Source: Prevotella sp. UBA2742 (GTDB taxonomy: Bacteria; Bacteroidota; Bacteroidia; Bacteroidales; Bacteroidaceae). From it: 9,897 nucleotides of DNA. The stretch spans positions 45,002-54,898 of the forward strand of contig DEJS01000015.1 in NCBI GenBank assembly GCA_002353485.1, read 5' to 3'. The notes under the pieces were generated by a model, which saw only the letters and a list, made by a program, of their open reading frames with translations, did no database searches and was not told the origin of the DNA. The position numbers and the translations under genes were made by a program. Position 1 is the stretch's first letter. Every line of letters starts with the position of its first letter. Shown one piece after another: positions 1 through 5,728 of this stretch.

Positions 1-191
1 TCAGCGCCGATAATTTCACGGATTTTAGCTGCCTGGTCGTCACTCCATTCGTTGACTTTCAGGTCACGGCTCACGCCGGCCTTGTCCAAAATCTTTGCTG
101 AACTACTTCGACCTATACCATAGATATAAGTCAATGCGATTTCGCCACGCTTCTCCTGGGGCAAATCTACTCCAACAATTCTTATTGCCAT
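1..191 (-). CDS. rpsM: 30S ribosomal protein S13 (uS13), N-terminal part
   Basis: S13 lies at the top of the 30S head, contacts P-site tRNA and forms the bridges to L5 and 23S rRNA. Only the first 63 codons are in the window; the rest lies past base 1. The translation begins MAIRIVGVDLPQEKRGEIA, continues TYIYGIGRSSSAKIL (the helix-hairpin-helix segment), and then DKAGVSRDLKVNEWSDDQ, all characteristic of S13. The ATG at 189-191 is fixed by this N-terminus; the leader TTTAACAC has no SD motif. It starts the alpha section, where rpsK, rpsD, rpoA and rplQ would be expected next beyond the window. It is separated from rpmJ by 112 bases with a promoter-like box. Confidence 0.97.
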   Translation of the reverse strand, partial: MAIRIVGVDLPQEKRGEIALTYIYGIGRSSSAKILDKAGVSRDLKVNEWSDDQAAKIREIIGA

Positions 192-216
192 GTGTTAAAC
201 TAAAAAATAAAATGAT

Positions 217-239
217 AAAATTCGAATTTTTGCCAAAAA
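217..239 (-). promoter_or_regulatory. Overlapping dyads in the rpsM leader
   Basis: Two inverted repeats lie between the candidate promoter and rpsM. One is the perfect 14-bp palindrome AAAATTCGAATTTT at 217-230. The other, TTTTTGGCAAAAA on the coding strand, is at 227-239. They share the A run at 227-230, so as RNA hairpins only one could form at a time. Both stems are purely or mostly A-U, so RNA stability is low; a DNA operator is an equal possibility. Confidence 0.45.
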
Positions 240-244
240 GCACG

Positions 245-252
245 CAAAGGTA
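245..252 (-). promoter_or_regulatory. Candidate Bacteroidetes -7 promoter box for rpsM
   Basis: The coding strand reads TACCTTTGC here, an exact fit to the Bacteroidetes primary sigma -7 consensus TAnnTTTG. The start of transcription would fall near 238-240, giving a leader of about 48 bases before rpsM. I see no clear TTTG -33 element around 272-276, so the match rests on the -7 box. The box overlaps two imperfect 10-bp direct repeats (8 of 10 identical) at 240-249 and 250-259. The position, in the largest gap of the cluster, favours an alpha-section promoter. Confidence 0.6.
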
Positions 253-281
253 CGCAAAATATTCCATATTCCGCTACCTCT

Positions 282-300
282 TTATGCTTATTTAACATAA
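282..300 (-). terminator. Weak hairpin after rpmJ, doubtful terminator
   Basis: Four bases after the rpmJ stop the coding strand reads TTATGTTAAATAAGCATAA, which can fold into a 7-bp stem with one G-U pair and a 5-base loop. The stem is A/U-rich and no U run follows, so it is a poor intrinsic terminator. Partial readthrough into rpsM is likely even if it acts. Confidence 0.25.
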
Positions 301-303
301 TCG

Positions 304-420
304 TTAACCCTGACGCATCTTGTACTTAGGGTTCTTCTTGTTGATAACGAACAGACGTCCCTTACGACGAACAATCTTGCAGTCTGGGGTACGCTTCTTC
401 AATGATGCTCTTGTCTTCAT
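304..420 (-). CDS. rpmJ: 50S ribosomal protein L36 (bL36), zinc-free form
   Basis: L36 is the smallest 50S protein and contacts 23S rRNA near the base of the L7/L12 stalk. The gene encodes 38 residues and ends with TAA. It starts MKTRASLKKRTPDCKIVRR, continues GRLFVINKKNPKYK and ends MRQG, all typical of the family. The zinc ligands of the C+ form (Cys11, Cys14, Cys27, His33 in the usual numbering) are replaced by Thr11, Asn27 and Tyr33, leaving only Cys14, so this is a C- type protein that should not bind zinc. The start is 13 bases after infA, with an A/T-rich leader ending TATATT. It is too short for simple ORF calling but fully supported by sequence and position. Confidence 0.97.
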   Translation of the reverse strand: MKTRASLKKRTPDCKIVRRKGRLFVINKKNPKYKMRQG

Positions 421-433
421 AATATAACGAAAT

Positions 434-652
434 TTATTTGTATCTGAATACAATTCTACCTTTTGTCAAGTCATAGGGGCTCATTTCAACCTTAACCTTG
501 TCTCCAGGCAGAATCTTTATATAATGCATACGCATCTTACCAGAGATATGTGCGATGATGGGCACACCATTCTCCAACTCAACCCGGAACATAGCATTCG
601 ATAATGCCTCTACAATGGTTCCGTCTTGTTCAATAGCTCCTTGTTTTGCCAT
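434..652 (-). CDS. infA: Translation initiation factor IF-1
   Basis: IF-1 binds the A site of the 30S subunit during initiation and helps IF-2 and IF-3. The product is 72 residues, the standard length, forming a single OB fold. Conserved stretches are MFRVELENG at about residues 21-29, AHISGKMRMHYIKILPGD at about 34-51, and PYDLTKGRIVFRYK at the end. The start follows the map stop by one base (TAGAATG), so it is probably translated by reinitiation. No SD motif is seen. rpmJ follows after 13 bases, the usual infA-rpmJ pair. Confidence 0.98.
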   Translation of the reverse strand: MAKQGAIEQDGTIVEALSNAMFRVELENGVPIIAHISGKMRMHYIKILPGDKVKVEMSPYDLTKGRIVFRYK

Positions 653-653
653 T

Positions 654-1457
654 CTAATATAATTTACCTTCTATACGTTCTACTTCTTCGAATGAGGACA
701 ATATCTCAGCCTCGCCTTTCCTTACTACGATAGTATGCTCAAAATGAGCTGCAGGCTTCCCGTCGCGCGTCCTGATAGTCCAACGGTCGCTGGCGTCAAG
801 ATAGATGTCCCGCTTACCCATGGTAACCATCGGTTCAATGGCTATACACATGGAGGCTTTCAGCATAACACCATTTCCACGGCGACCATAATTTGGAACC
901 TGAGGGTCCTCATGCATCTCATGCCCGATGCCATGCCCCGTAAGTTCGCGAACGATTCCATAGCCATGCGCCTCGCAATGATTCTGCACCGCACTACTGA
1001 CGTCTCCCAGATGATGACCTGCCACTGCTTGTCCTATTCCTTTATAGAGAGACTCCTTTGTGGTACGAAGTAGTTCCTTAACTTCATCTTTAACCTCTCC
1101 CACACAAAAAGTGTAGCATGAGTCACCACAAAAGCCATTCAACAATGTACCACAATCGATGGAAATAATATCACCCTCCTTAAGTACCGTTTGGTCATTG
1201 GGGACACCATGTACCACCACATCGTTAACAGAAGTGCAGATGCTGGCAGGAAACGGCCCTCCATTCGGATTAGGGAACCCCTTGAATGTTGGAATAGCCC
1301 CATTGTCGCGAATAAATTCGTCGGCAATTTTATCCAACTGGAGGGTCGTTATGCCAGGCTTGATATGCTTTGCTAATTCACCAAGGGTCTTACCAACAAG
1401 TTGGTTGGCCTGGCGCATCAGTTCAATCTCGTCTTCAGTCTTCAGAAATATCTTCAT
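654..1457 (-). CDS. map: Methionine aminopeptidase type I
   Basis: MetAP removes the initiator methionine from nascent proteins when the second residue is small. It is a cytoplasmic dinuclear metallopeptidase of the M24 pita-bread fold. The product is 267 residues, close to E. coli (264). Five metal ligands are visible: Asp101 (ISIDCG), Asp112 (GDSC), His175 (TGHGIG), Glu208 (IEPM) and Glu240 (HFEHT), matching E. coli 97, 108, 171, 204 and 235. The substrate-contacting His83 (VVHGVP) and His182 (MHEDP) are also kept. There is no N-terminal zinc-finger extension, so it is the short type Ia. It stops with TAG, with a single base before the infA ATG. Its location between secY and infA links translocon, N-terminal processing and initiation genes. 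Confidence 0.97.
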   Translation of the reverse strand: MKIFLKTEDEIELMRQANQLVGKTLGELAKHIKPGITTLQLDKIADEFIRDNGAIPTFKGFPNPNGGPFPASICTSVNDVVVHGVPNDQTVLKEGDIISIDCGTLLNGFCGDSCYTFCVGEVKDEVKELLRTTKESLYKGIGQAVAGHHLGDVSSAVQNHCEAHGYGIVRELTGHGIGHEMHEDPQVPNYGRRGNGVMLKASMCIAIEPMVTMGKRDIYLDASDRWTIRTRDGKPAAHFEHTIVVRKGEAEILSSFEEVERIEGKLY

Positions 1458-1465
1458 ACCGTACC

Positions 1466-2806
1466 TTAATACGCACTCATGCCACGGCCATGGATACGGC
1501 CTGAGTTAAGCAGACCGTCATAGTGACGCATCAGCAGATGACTCTCTATCTGCTGCAAGGTATCCAAAACCACACCCACAAGAATCAGCAGTGATGTACC
1601 ACCAAAGAACTGTGAGAAAGCATCCTGCACATTCAACAAGCTTGCGAAGGCAGGCATGATGGCAATGAAGGCGATAAACAGCGATCCGGGGAATGTTATA
1701 CGCGACATCACATCGTCGATAAAATCAGCGGTTGGCTTACCCGGTTTAATACCAGGAATAAAGCCATTGTTTCGCTTCATGTCCTCAGCCATCTGTGTAG
1801 GATTAAGTGTGATAGCAGTATAGAAGTAAGTGAAGGCAATTATCAAGAATGCAAAGATAAGATTATACATCCAGCTGTGATGATCCAGCATAGAACGTAC
1901 GAACCAGTTTGCATTTTCGGGTGAAGCATACTGTACGAAAGCCAATGGGATGAACATCAGTGCCTGAGCAAAGATAATAGGCATCACGTTAGCTGCGAAC
2001 AGTTTCAAGGGGATGTACTGACGTGCACCGCCTACCTGCTGACCACCTACAATACGTTTTGCATACTGTACAGGAACCTTTCGGACACCCTGTACCAAGA
2101 CGATAGCTGCACAAACAACTGCATAGAGAATGATAATCTCCACGAGGAACATCACAAGACCGCCACCAGTAATGGCAGTGAAACGTGACGTAACCTCCTG
2201 AATGAAAGCCTGCGGCAAGCGGGCTATAATACCAATCATAATGATCAGCGAGATACCATTTCCAATGCCCTTATCCGTAATGCGCTCACCGAGCCAGAGG
2301 ATGAACATACTGCCTGCGGCCAGAATAATTGTTGCAGGAATCACGAAGATACCCCAGCTAATACCTGATGCAAGGGCAGCACCGGCCTGCATTTTCAGAT
2401 TGACAAGATAACTCGGAGCCTGAAACAGCAGGATAAGCACTGTCAGGTATCGAGTATAAGTCATAATCTTCTTACGGCCGCTCTCACCCTCACGCTGCAT
2501 CTTCTGGAAGTAAGGCACAGCAACTGCGAGGAGCTGCATGACGATAGAAGCAGAGATGTAAGGCATGATTCCAAGCGCAAAAATGGATGCGTTGGAGAAT
2601 GCACCACCAGAGAACATATCCAGCAGTGACATCAAGCCACCAGCGGTCTGTGACTGCAGCTTATCCAGCAGAGCAGGATTAATACCCGGCAGCACGACGA
2701 ACGAGCCGAAACGGTAGATTGCTACAAACAGCATTGTAATGAGAATGCGCTGACGCAAATCCTCAATCTTCCAAATGTTCTTCAGTGTCTCTATTAACTT
2801 CTTCAT
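1466..2806 (-). CDS. secY: Protein translocase subunit SecY
   Basis: SecY is the pore-forming subunit of the Sec translocon in the inner membrane, working with SecE, SecG, SecA and the ribosome. The product is 446 residues, the usual length, with ten predicted membrane segments at roughly 20-39, 75-98, 118-137, 150-171, 184-203, 215-238, 268-291, 315-333, 372-391 and 400-420. The first signature is GSFVVLPGINP at about 34-44, followed by the plug region (GGLMSLLDMFSGGAF). The cytoplasmic loop between segments 6 and 7 is basic (VRKVPVQYAKR), and the segment 8-9 loop contains NNGFIPGIKPGKPT, both used in SecA and ribosome docking. It starts 8 bases after rplO and ends 8 bases before map. Confidence 0.98.
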   Translation of the reverse strand: MKKLIETLKNIWKIEDLRQRILITMLFVAIYRFGSFVVLPGINPALLDKLQSQTAGGLMSLLDMFSGGAFSNASIFALGIMPYISASIVMQLLAVAVPYFQKMQREGESGRKKIMTYTRYLTVLILLFQAPSYLVNLKMQAGAALASGISWGIFVIPATIILAAGSMFILWLGERITDKGIGNGISLIIMIGIIARLPQAFIQEVTSRFTAITGGGLVMFLVEIIILYAVVCAAIVLVQGVRKVPVQYAKRIVGGQQVGGARQYIPLKLFAANVMPIIFAQALMFIPLAFVQYASPENANWFVRSMLDHHSWMYNLIFAFLIIAFTYFYTAITLNPTQMAEDMKRNNGFIPGIKPGKPTADFIDDVMSRITFPGSLFIAFIAIMPAFASLLNVQDAFSQFFGGTSLLILVGVVLDTLQQIESHLLMRHYDGLLNSGRIHGRGMSAY

Positions 2807-2814
2807 TGTCTTGT

Positions 2815-3261
2815 TTAGATAATTGTTGCGTTACCACCTACTGCCTTGATAGCTTCCTCGGCAGTCTTTGAGAATGCGTTAGCCTCTACATCAATCTTAG
2901 CCTTCAACTCACCATTGCCAAGAACCTTCACCAGCTCCTTACCATTGGTCAAACGAGCAGCGACAAGCTCCTGTATGCCAATCTTGGCATAGCCCTTCTC
3001 CTCTGCCAATTTCTGCAGCGTAGAGAGGTTGACGGCAAAATACTCCTTGTGGTTGATATTCTTGAAGCCAGATTTGGGGACACGACGCTGTAATGGCATC
3101 TGACCACCTTCGAAACCGACCTTCTTCTTATAACCCGAACGAGCCTTGGCTCCCTTGTGACCACGGGTAGAAGTACCGCCCAGGCCAGAACCAGGACCGC
3201 GACCTATTCTACGACGTGAGTGCGTAGAACCTTCAGCTGGTTTTAAAGTATGTAGTTTCAT
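2815..3261 (-). CDS. rplO: 50S ribosomal protein L15 (uL15)
   Basis: L15 is an assembly protein of the 50S subunit that binds 23S rRNA with a long extended N-terminal tail. The product is 148 residues, the usual length. Residues about 1-45 are rich in Gly, Arg and Lys (RRRIGRGPGSGLGGTSTRGH). The signature GFEGGQMPLQRRVPK lies at about 49-63. The C-terminal globular half ends GGNATII. The leader is A-rich (AAACGATT before ATG) and identical over 11 bases, ATG included, to that of rpsE. The stop is 8 bases before secY, the standard order rpmD-rplO-secY. Confidence 0.98.
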   Translation of the reverse strand: MKLHTLKPAEGSTHSRRRIGRGPGSGLGGTSTRGHKGAKARSGYKKKVGFEGGQMPLQRRVPKSGFKNINHKEYFAVNLSTLQKLAEEKGYAKIGIQELVAARLTNGKELVKVLGNGELKAKIDVEANAFSKTAEEAIKAVGGNATII

Positions 3262-3290
3262 AATCGTTTCTGTTTTAAAAAGTCCTTAAA

Positions 3291-3467
3291 TTAATCGATA
3301 ACTTCCACGAGGTGGTGAACCTTACGGATCATTCCGCGGATAACAGGAGTATCCTCCTTCTCTACTACCTGCGAAATCTTATGAAGACCCAGCGCCTGAA
3401 GTGTGCGCTTCTGGTCAACAGGATAACCGATCTTGCTCTTAATCTGCTTAATCTTAATTGTTGCCAT
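3291..3467 (-). CDS. rpmD: 50S ribosomal protein L30 (uL30)
   Basis: L30 is a small surface protein of the 50S subunit that contacts 23S rRNA domain II and the 5S region. It is found by translating the gap between rpsE and rplO. The product is 58 residues, standard for bacterial L30 (about 58-60). It reads MATIKIKQIKSKIGYP at the start, then the family motif DQKRTLQALGLHKI (about residues 18-31) and the C-terminal IRGMIRKVHHLVEVID. It is flanked by the usual neighbours S5 and L15. The ATG is supported by the family N-terminus and by a GGGAG motif 9 bases upstream. The stop is TAA, 29 bases ahead of rplO. Confidence 0.97.
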   Translation of the reverse strand: MATIKIKQIKSKIGYPVDQKRTLQALGLHKISQVVEKEDTPVIRGMIRKVHHLVEVID

Positions 3468-3476
3468 AGTTATAGT

Positions 3477-3481
3477 CTCCC
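3477..3481 (-). promoter_or_regulatory. SD-like motif ahead of rpmD
   Basis: The 18-base rpsE-rpmD spacer reads ATTAGGGAGACTATAACT on the coding strand. GGGAG ends 9 bases before the rpmD ATG, the same spacing as the rplF motif. It contains the GGAG core but is weaker than the rplF site. It supports the chosen start of this short gene. Confidence 0.6.
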
Positions 3482-3485
3482 TAAT

Positions 3486-3998
3486 TTATCCGTTAAACAC
3501 TTTATTCATACTGATACCACGAGTACCTGCGATGGTATAGGCATCACGCATCTGACTCAGGGCCTCGATGGTAGCCTTCACCAAGTTGTGGGGGTTAGAA
3601 GAACCCTTCGACTTAGCCAGCACATCCTTCACACCAACACTCTCCAGCACAGCACGCATAGCACCACCGGCAACCAGACCAGTACCGGCTGCAGCCGGAC
3701 GGAGGAACACCTGAGCTCCACCAAAGCGAGCTTCCATCTCATGAGGAATGGTACCCTTCAGTACAGGAACCTTTACCAGATTCTTCTTAGCTGCCTCAAC
3801 ACCCTTGGCAATGGCGGCTGTAACCTCGCCAGCCTTTCCAAGACCCCAGCCAATGATGCCGTTGCCGTCACCGACAACAACAATGGCTGCAAAAGTAAAG
3901 GTACGACCACCCTTTGTTACCTTAGTAACACGGTTGATGGCAACCAGTCTGTCTTTCAACTCTACGTCGCTATTAATCTTAACTTTGTTCATTGCCAT
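3486..3998 (-). CDS. rpsE: 30S ribosomal protein S5 (uS5)
   Basis: S5 lies at the mRNA entry channel with S3 and S4 and affects decoding accuracy. The product is 170 residues, normal for the family. The N-terminal double-stranded RNA-binding fold contains the loop KVTKGGRTFTFAAIVVVGD (about residues 26-44), where E. coli spectinomycin-resistance changes fall. The C-terminal domain has LRPAAAGTGLVAGGAMRAV at about 99-117. An ATG also occurs at codon 3 (3992), but the first one, 6 bases after rplR and preceded by AAACGATT, is preferred. No SD motif. The stop is 18 bases from rpmD. Confidence 0.98.
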   Translation of the reverse strand: MAMNKVKINSDVELKDRLVAINRVTKVTKGGRTFTFAAIVVVGDGNGIIGWGLGKAGEVTAAIAKGVEAAKKNLVKVPVLKGTIPHEMEARFGGAQVFLRPAAAGTGLVAGGAMRAVLESVGVKDVLAKSKGSSNPHNLVKATIEALSQMRDAYTIAGTRGISMNKVFNG

Positions 3999-4004
3999 AA
4001 TCGT

Positions 4005-4349
4005 TTAAAATTTAAGTCCACCTTTACGTGCTGCATCGGCCAGAGACTTTACACGGCCATGATACAGGTAACCATTACGGTCGAAGACAACAGCTGTGAT
4101 ACCTGCCTCCTGAGCCTTCTTGGCTACCAGCTCACCAACCTTCTCAGCCTGCTGAATCTTTGGCATTGCCTCCATTCCAACTGACGATGCGGCAGCAAGT
4201 GTTTTACCTTCCAAATCGTTAATTACCTGAACGTAGATCTGCTTGTTTGAGCGGAACACGCTCATACGAGGACGCTCGGCAGTGCCGAAAACGTTCTTGC
4301 GAATTCTATATTTAATCTTAATTCGTCTTTCTACTTTCTTTGTTGTCAT
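4005..4349 (-). CDS. rplR: 50S ribosomal protein L18 (uL18)
   Basis: L18 binds 5S rRNA together with L5 and helps attach it to the 50S subunit. The product is 114 residues, the usual length. I chose the ATG at 4349, giving MTTKKVERRIKIKYRIRKN. A longer reading frame could begin at a TTG at 4358, but that codon lies in the A/T-rich leader and the ATG fits the family N-terminus. Features are the basic N-terminal tail, ERPRMSVFRSNKQIYVQVI at about residues 25-43, and the C-terminal signature from FDRNGYLYHGRVKSLADAA to the end. The rpsE start is 6 bases downstream. Confidence 0.97.
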   Translation of the reverse strand: MTTKKVERRIKIKYRIRKNVFGTAERPRMSVFRSNKQIYVQVINDLEGKTLAAASSVGMEAMPKIQQAEKVGELVAKKAQEAGITAVVFDRNGYLYHGRVKSLADAARKGGLKF

Positions 4350-4373
4350 AATCTTCAAATCTTTAAATGATTA

Positions 4374-4943
4374 TTACTTAGCTGAGGCAGACTTACCCGA
4401 CTTACGACGGATAACCTCGCCCTTGAACAAGATACCCTTACCCTTATAAGGCTCCGGCATACGGAAAGAACGAATCTTAGCACAAATCATTCCGAGCAGC
4501 TGCTTGTCACATGACTCCAGAATAATCTGGGGGTTCTGGTTACGCTCCATCTTGGTTTCTACCTTTACCTCCTTAGGAAGCTGGATAAAGATGGGGTGTG
4601 TATAGCCAAGAGCAAACTCGATAATGTTGCCCTGATTGCTGACACGGTAACCAACACCGACAAGCTCCATTTCCTTCTTATAACCTTCGCTCACACCGAC
4701 AACCATGTTGTTGACAAGTGCACGGTAGAGGCCATGGAAAGCCTGCTTCTGTTTGATATTCACGGGGCTCTCCTCATCAATCTCAAAAGTCACGTGCCCA
4801 TCTTCAATCTTCATCTTAATGGAAGCGTCAACTTTCTGAGAGAGCTCTCCCTTCGGACCCTTAACGGTAACGACACCGTCCTGACCCTGCGAAACGGTAA
4901 CACCGGCAGGGATACTAATTGGCAATTTTCCTATTCTTGACAT
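4374..4943 (-). CDS. rplF: 50S ribosomal protein L6 (uL6)
   Basis: L6 binds 23S rRNA near the sarcin-ricin loop, at the elongation factor site. The product is 189 residues, slightly above the usual 177-180. It has two tandem copies of the L6 fold. The N-terminal one begins MSRIGKLPISIPAGV with VTVKGPKGELSQ at about residues 25-36. The second ends in the family signature PEPYKGKGI at about 163-171. The C-terminal tail RRKSGKSASAK is basic. The start is supported by a GGAGG motif 9 bases upstream. Two stop codons follow in tandem (TAATAA), 15 bases of which the remainder lead into a spacer ahead of rplR. Confidence 0.98.
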   Translation of the reverse strand: MSRIGKLPISIPAGVTVSQGQDGVVTVKGPKGELSQKVDASIKMKIEDGHVTFEIDEESPVNIKQKQAFHGLYRALVNNMVVGVSEGYKKEMELVGVGYRVSNQGNIIEFALGYTHPIFIQLPKEVKVETKMERNQNPQIILESCDKQLLGMICAKIRSFRMPEPYKGKGILFKGEVIRRKSGKSASAK

Positions 4944-4952
4944 AATTCAGGT

Positions 4953-4957
4953 CCTCC
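4953..4957 (-). promoter_or_regulatory. Strong Shine-Dalgarno motif ahead of rplF
   Basis: The 16-base rpsH-rplF spacer reads TTGGAGGACCTGAATT on the coding strand. GGAGG ends 9 bases before the rplF ATG and is a full match to the anti-SD core of 16S rRNA. Most other starts in this cluster have no such motif, so this one is unusual for the lineage and also confirms the rplF start. Confidence 0.8.
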
Positions 4958-4959
4958 AA

Positions 4960-5355
4960 TTAATAAACGTAGCAAAGCACCTCACCGCCAATCTTCAGCT
5001 GAGAAGCCTCTTTGTCTGTCATTACACCTTGGGATGTAGATAATATTGCAATACCTAATCCGTTAATAACTCTTGGCATGTTCTTGTAACCAGTGTACTT
5101 ACGAAGACCTGGTGTCGACACACGCTTCAGGCACTTGATGGCGTTAGCCTTCGTGGCCGGATCGTACTTCAAGGCAACCTTGATAGTACCCTGAGGTCCA
5201 TCCTCGACGAACTTGTAGTTCAGGATGTAACCCTTCTCGAAGAGGATCTTAGTGATTTCCTTCTTCAAGTTAGACGCAGGAACCTCAACAACACGGTGAT
5301 GAGCCATGATGGCGTTTCTGAGTCTGGTCAGATAATCTGCTATTGGATCTGTCAT
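4960..5355 (-). CDS. rpsH: 30S ribosomal protein S8 (uS8)
   Basis: S8 is a primary 16S rRNA-binding protein of the central domain; in E. coli it also represses the spc operon. The product is 131 residues, the usual length. It opens MTDPIADYLTRLRNA, has the mid segment ISTPGLRKY-like as VSTPGLRKYTGYK (about residues 79-91), and ends with the rRNA-binding signature GIAILSTSQGVMTDKEA at about 101-117 and GGEVLCYVY. The ATG is preceded by a very A/T-rich leader ending TTTATTT with no SD motif. The stop is 16 bases before rplF. Confidence 0.98.
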   Translation of the reverse strand: MTDPIADYLTRLRNAIMAHHRVVEVPASNLKKEITKILFEKGYILNYKFVEDGPQGTIKVALKYDPATKANAIKCLKRVSTPGLRKYTGYKNMPRVINGLGIAILSTSQGVMTDKEASQLKIGGEVLCYVY

Positions 5356-5375
5356 AAATAAAATTGTTTAATTAA

Positions 5376-5390
5376 TCGGGACTACCCCGA
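5376..5390 (-). promoter_or_regulatory. Hairpin in the rpsN-rpsH leader
   Basis: On the coding strand this reads TCGGGGTAGTCCCGA, a 5-bp G/C-rich stem (TCGGG/CCCGA) with loop GTAGT, extendable by wobble pairs. It sits in the middle of the 65-base gap between rpsN and rpsH, the longest gap inside the cluster apart from that before rpsM. The surrounding leader is almost all A and T, so the stem stands out. The sequence after it is A/T-rich (TTAATTAAACAATTTTATTT) but has no uninterrupted U run, so a strong terminator is unlikely. An attenuator, RNA processing site or ribosomal protein target are possibilities. Confidence 0.6.
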
Positions 5391-5420
5391 CAATATTAAA
5401 AACTAAAATACTCTTCCTTT

Positions 5421-5723
5421 TTACCAGCTTGCCTTCTTCACGCCTGGAATCAGACCGTTTGATGCCATCTCACGGAACTGGATACGGCTGAGACCGAACT
5501 GACGCATATATCCTTTGGGACGGCCAGTAATCTTGCAGCGGTTGTGCAGACGTATGGGATTGGCGTTCTTAGGAATAGCCTGCAACTTGCGAGCTGCCTC
5601 GTAAGCCTCAGCAGGATCCTCTGTAGTTGCAATCACCTTCTTCAAGGCAGCACGCTTCTCTGCGTAACGGGCAACAAGCTTTGCACGCTTTACCTCGCGG
5701 GCCTTCATTGATTCTTTTGCCAT
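5421..5723 (-). CDS. rpsN: 30S ribosomal protein S14 (uS14), long zinc-free form
   Basis: S14 is a late-binding protein of the 30S head near S3, S10 and S19. The product is 100 residues, matching the long form of E. coli (101) and not the 61-residue zinc-binding form. The CxxC pairs of the zinc form are absent; the only cysteine is Cys63 in NRCKITGRPKGYMR. The C-terminus FGLSRIQFREMASNGLIPG with the final KKASW is typical. The N-terminal half is a basic helical extension. The ATG lies 5 bases after the rplE stop. A 65-base gap with a hairpin follows before rpsH. Confidence 0.98.
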   Translation of the reverse strand: MAKESMKAREVKRAKLVARYAEKRAALKKVIATTEDPAEAYEAARKLQAIPKNANPIRLHNRCKITGRPKGYMRQFGLSRIQFREMASNGLIPGVKKASW

Positions 5724-5728
5724 AACTC

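Noticed and set aside
95..295. A 66-codon + strand open frame across rpsM and the promoter gap
   Set aside because: It overlaps the conserved N-terminus of S13 in antisense and runs through A/T-rich non-coding DNA. The translation has no family resemblance.
1852..1976. Two TATCTTTG matches to the -7 box inside secY (1852-1859 and 1969-1976, minus strand)
   Set aside because: Both are within coding sequence and lack a TTTG element at the right upstream distance. Short matches like this are expected by chance. An internal promoter for map-infA-rpmJ cannot be excluded without 5'-end data.
3312..4184. A 290-codon open frame on the + strand opposite rpmD, rpsE and rplR
   Set aside because: It lies antisense to three certain ribosomal protein genes. 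Its translation is dominated by Leu, Ser, Thr, Asn and His with no recognisable domain, as expected from the reverse complement of codon-biased genes.
4350..4358. TTG at 4358 as an upstream start of rplR
   Set aside because: It adds only three residues (MKI), has no SD motif, and the ATG at 4349 matches the family N-terminus and the usual ATT-ATG context.
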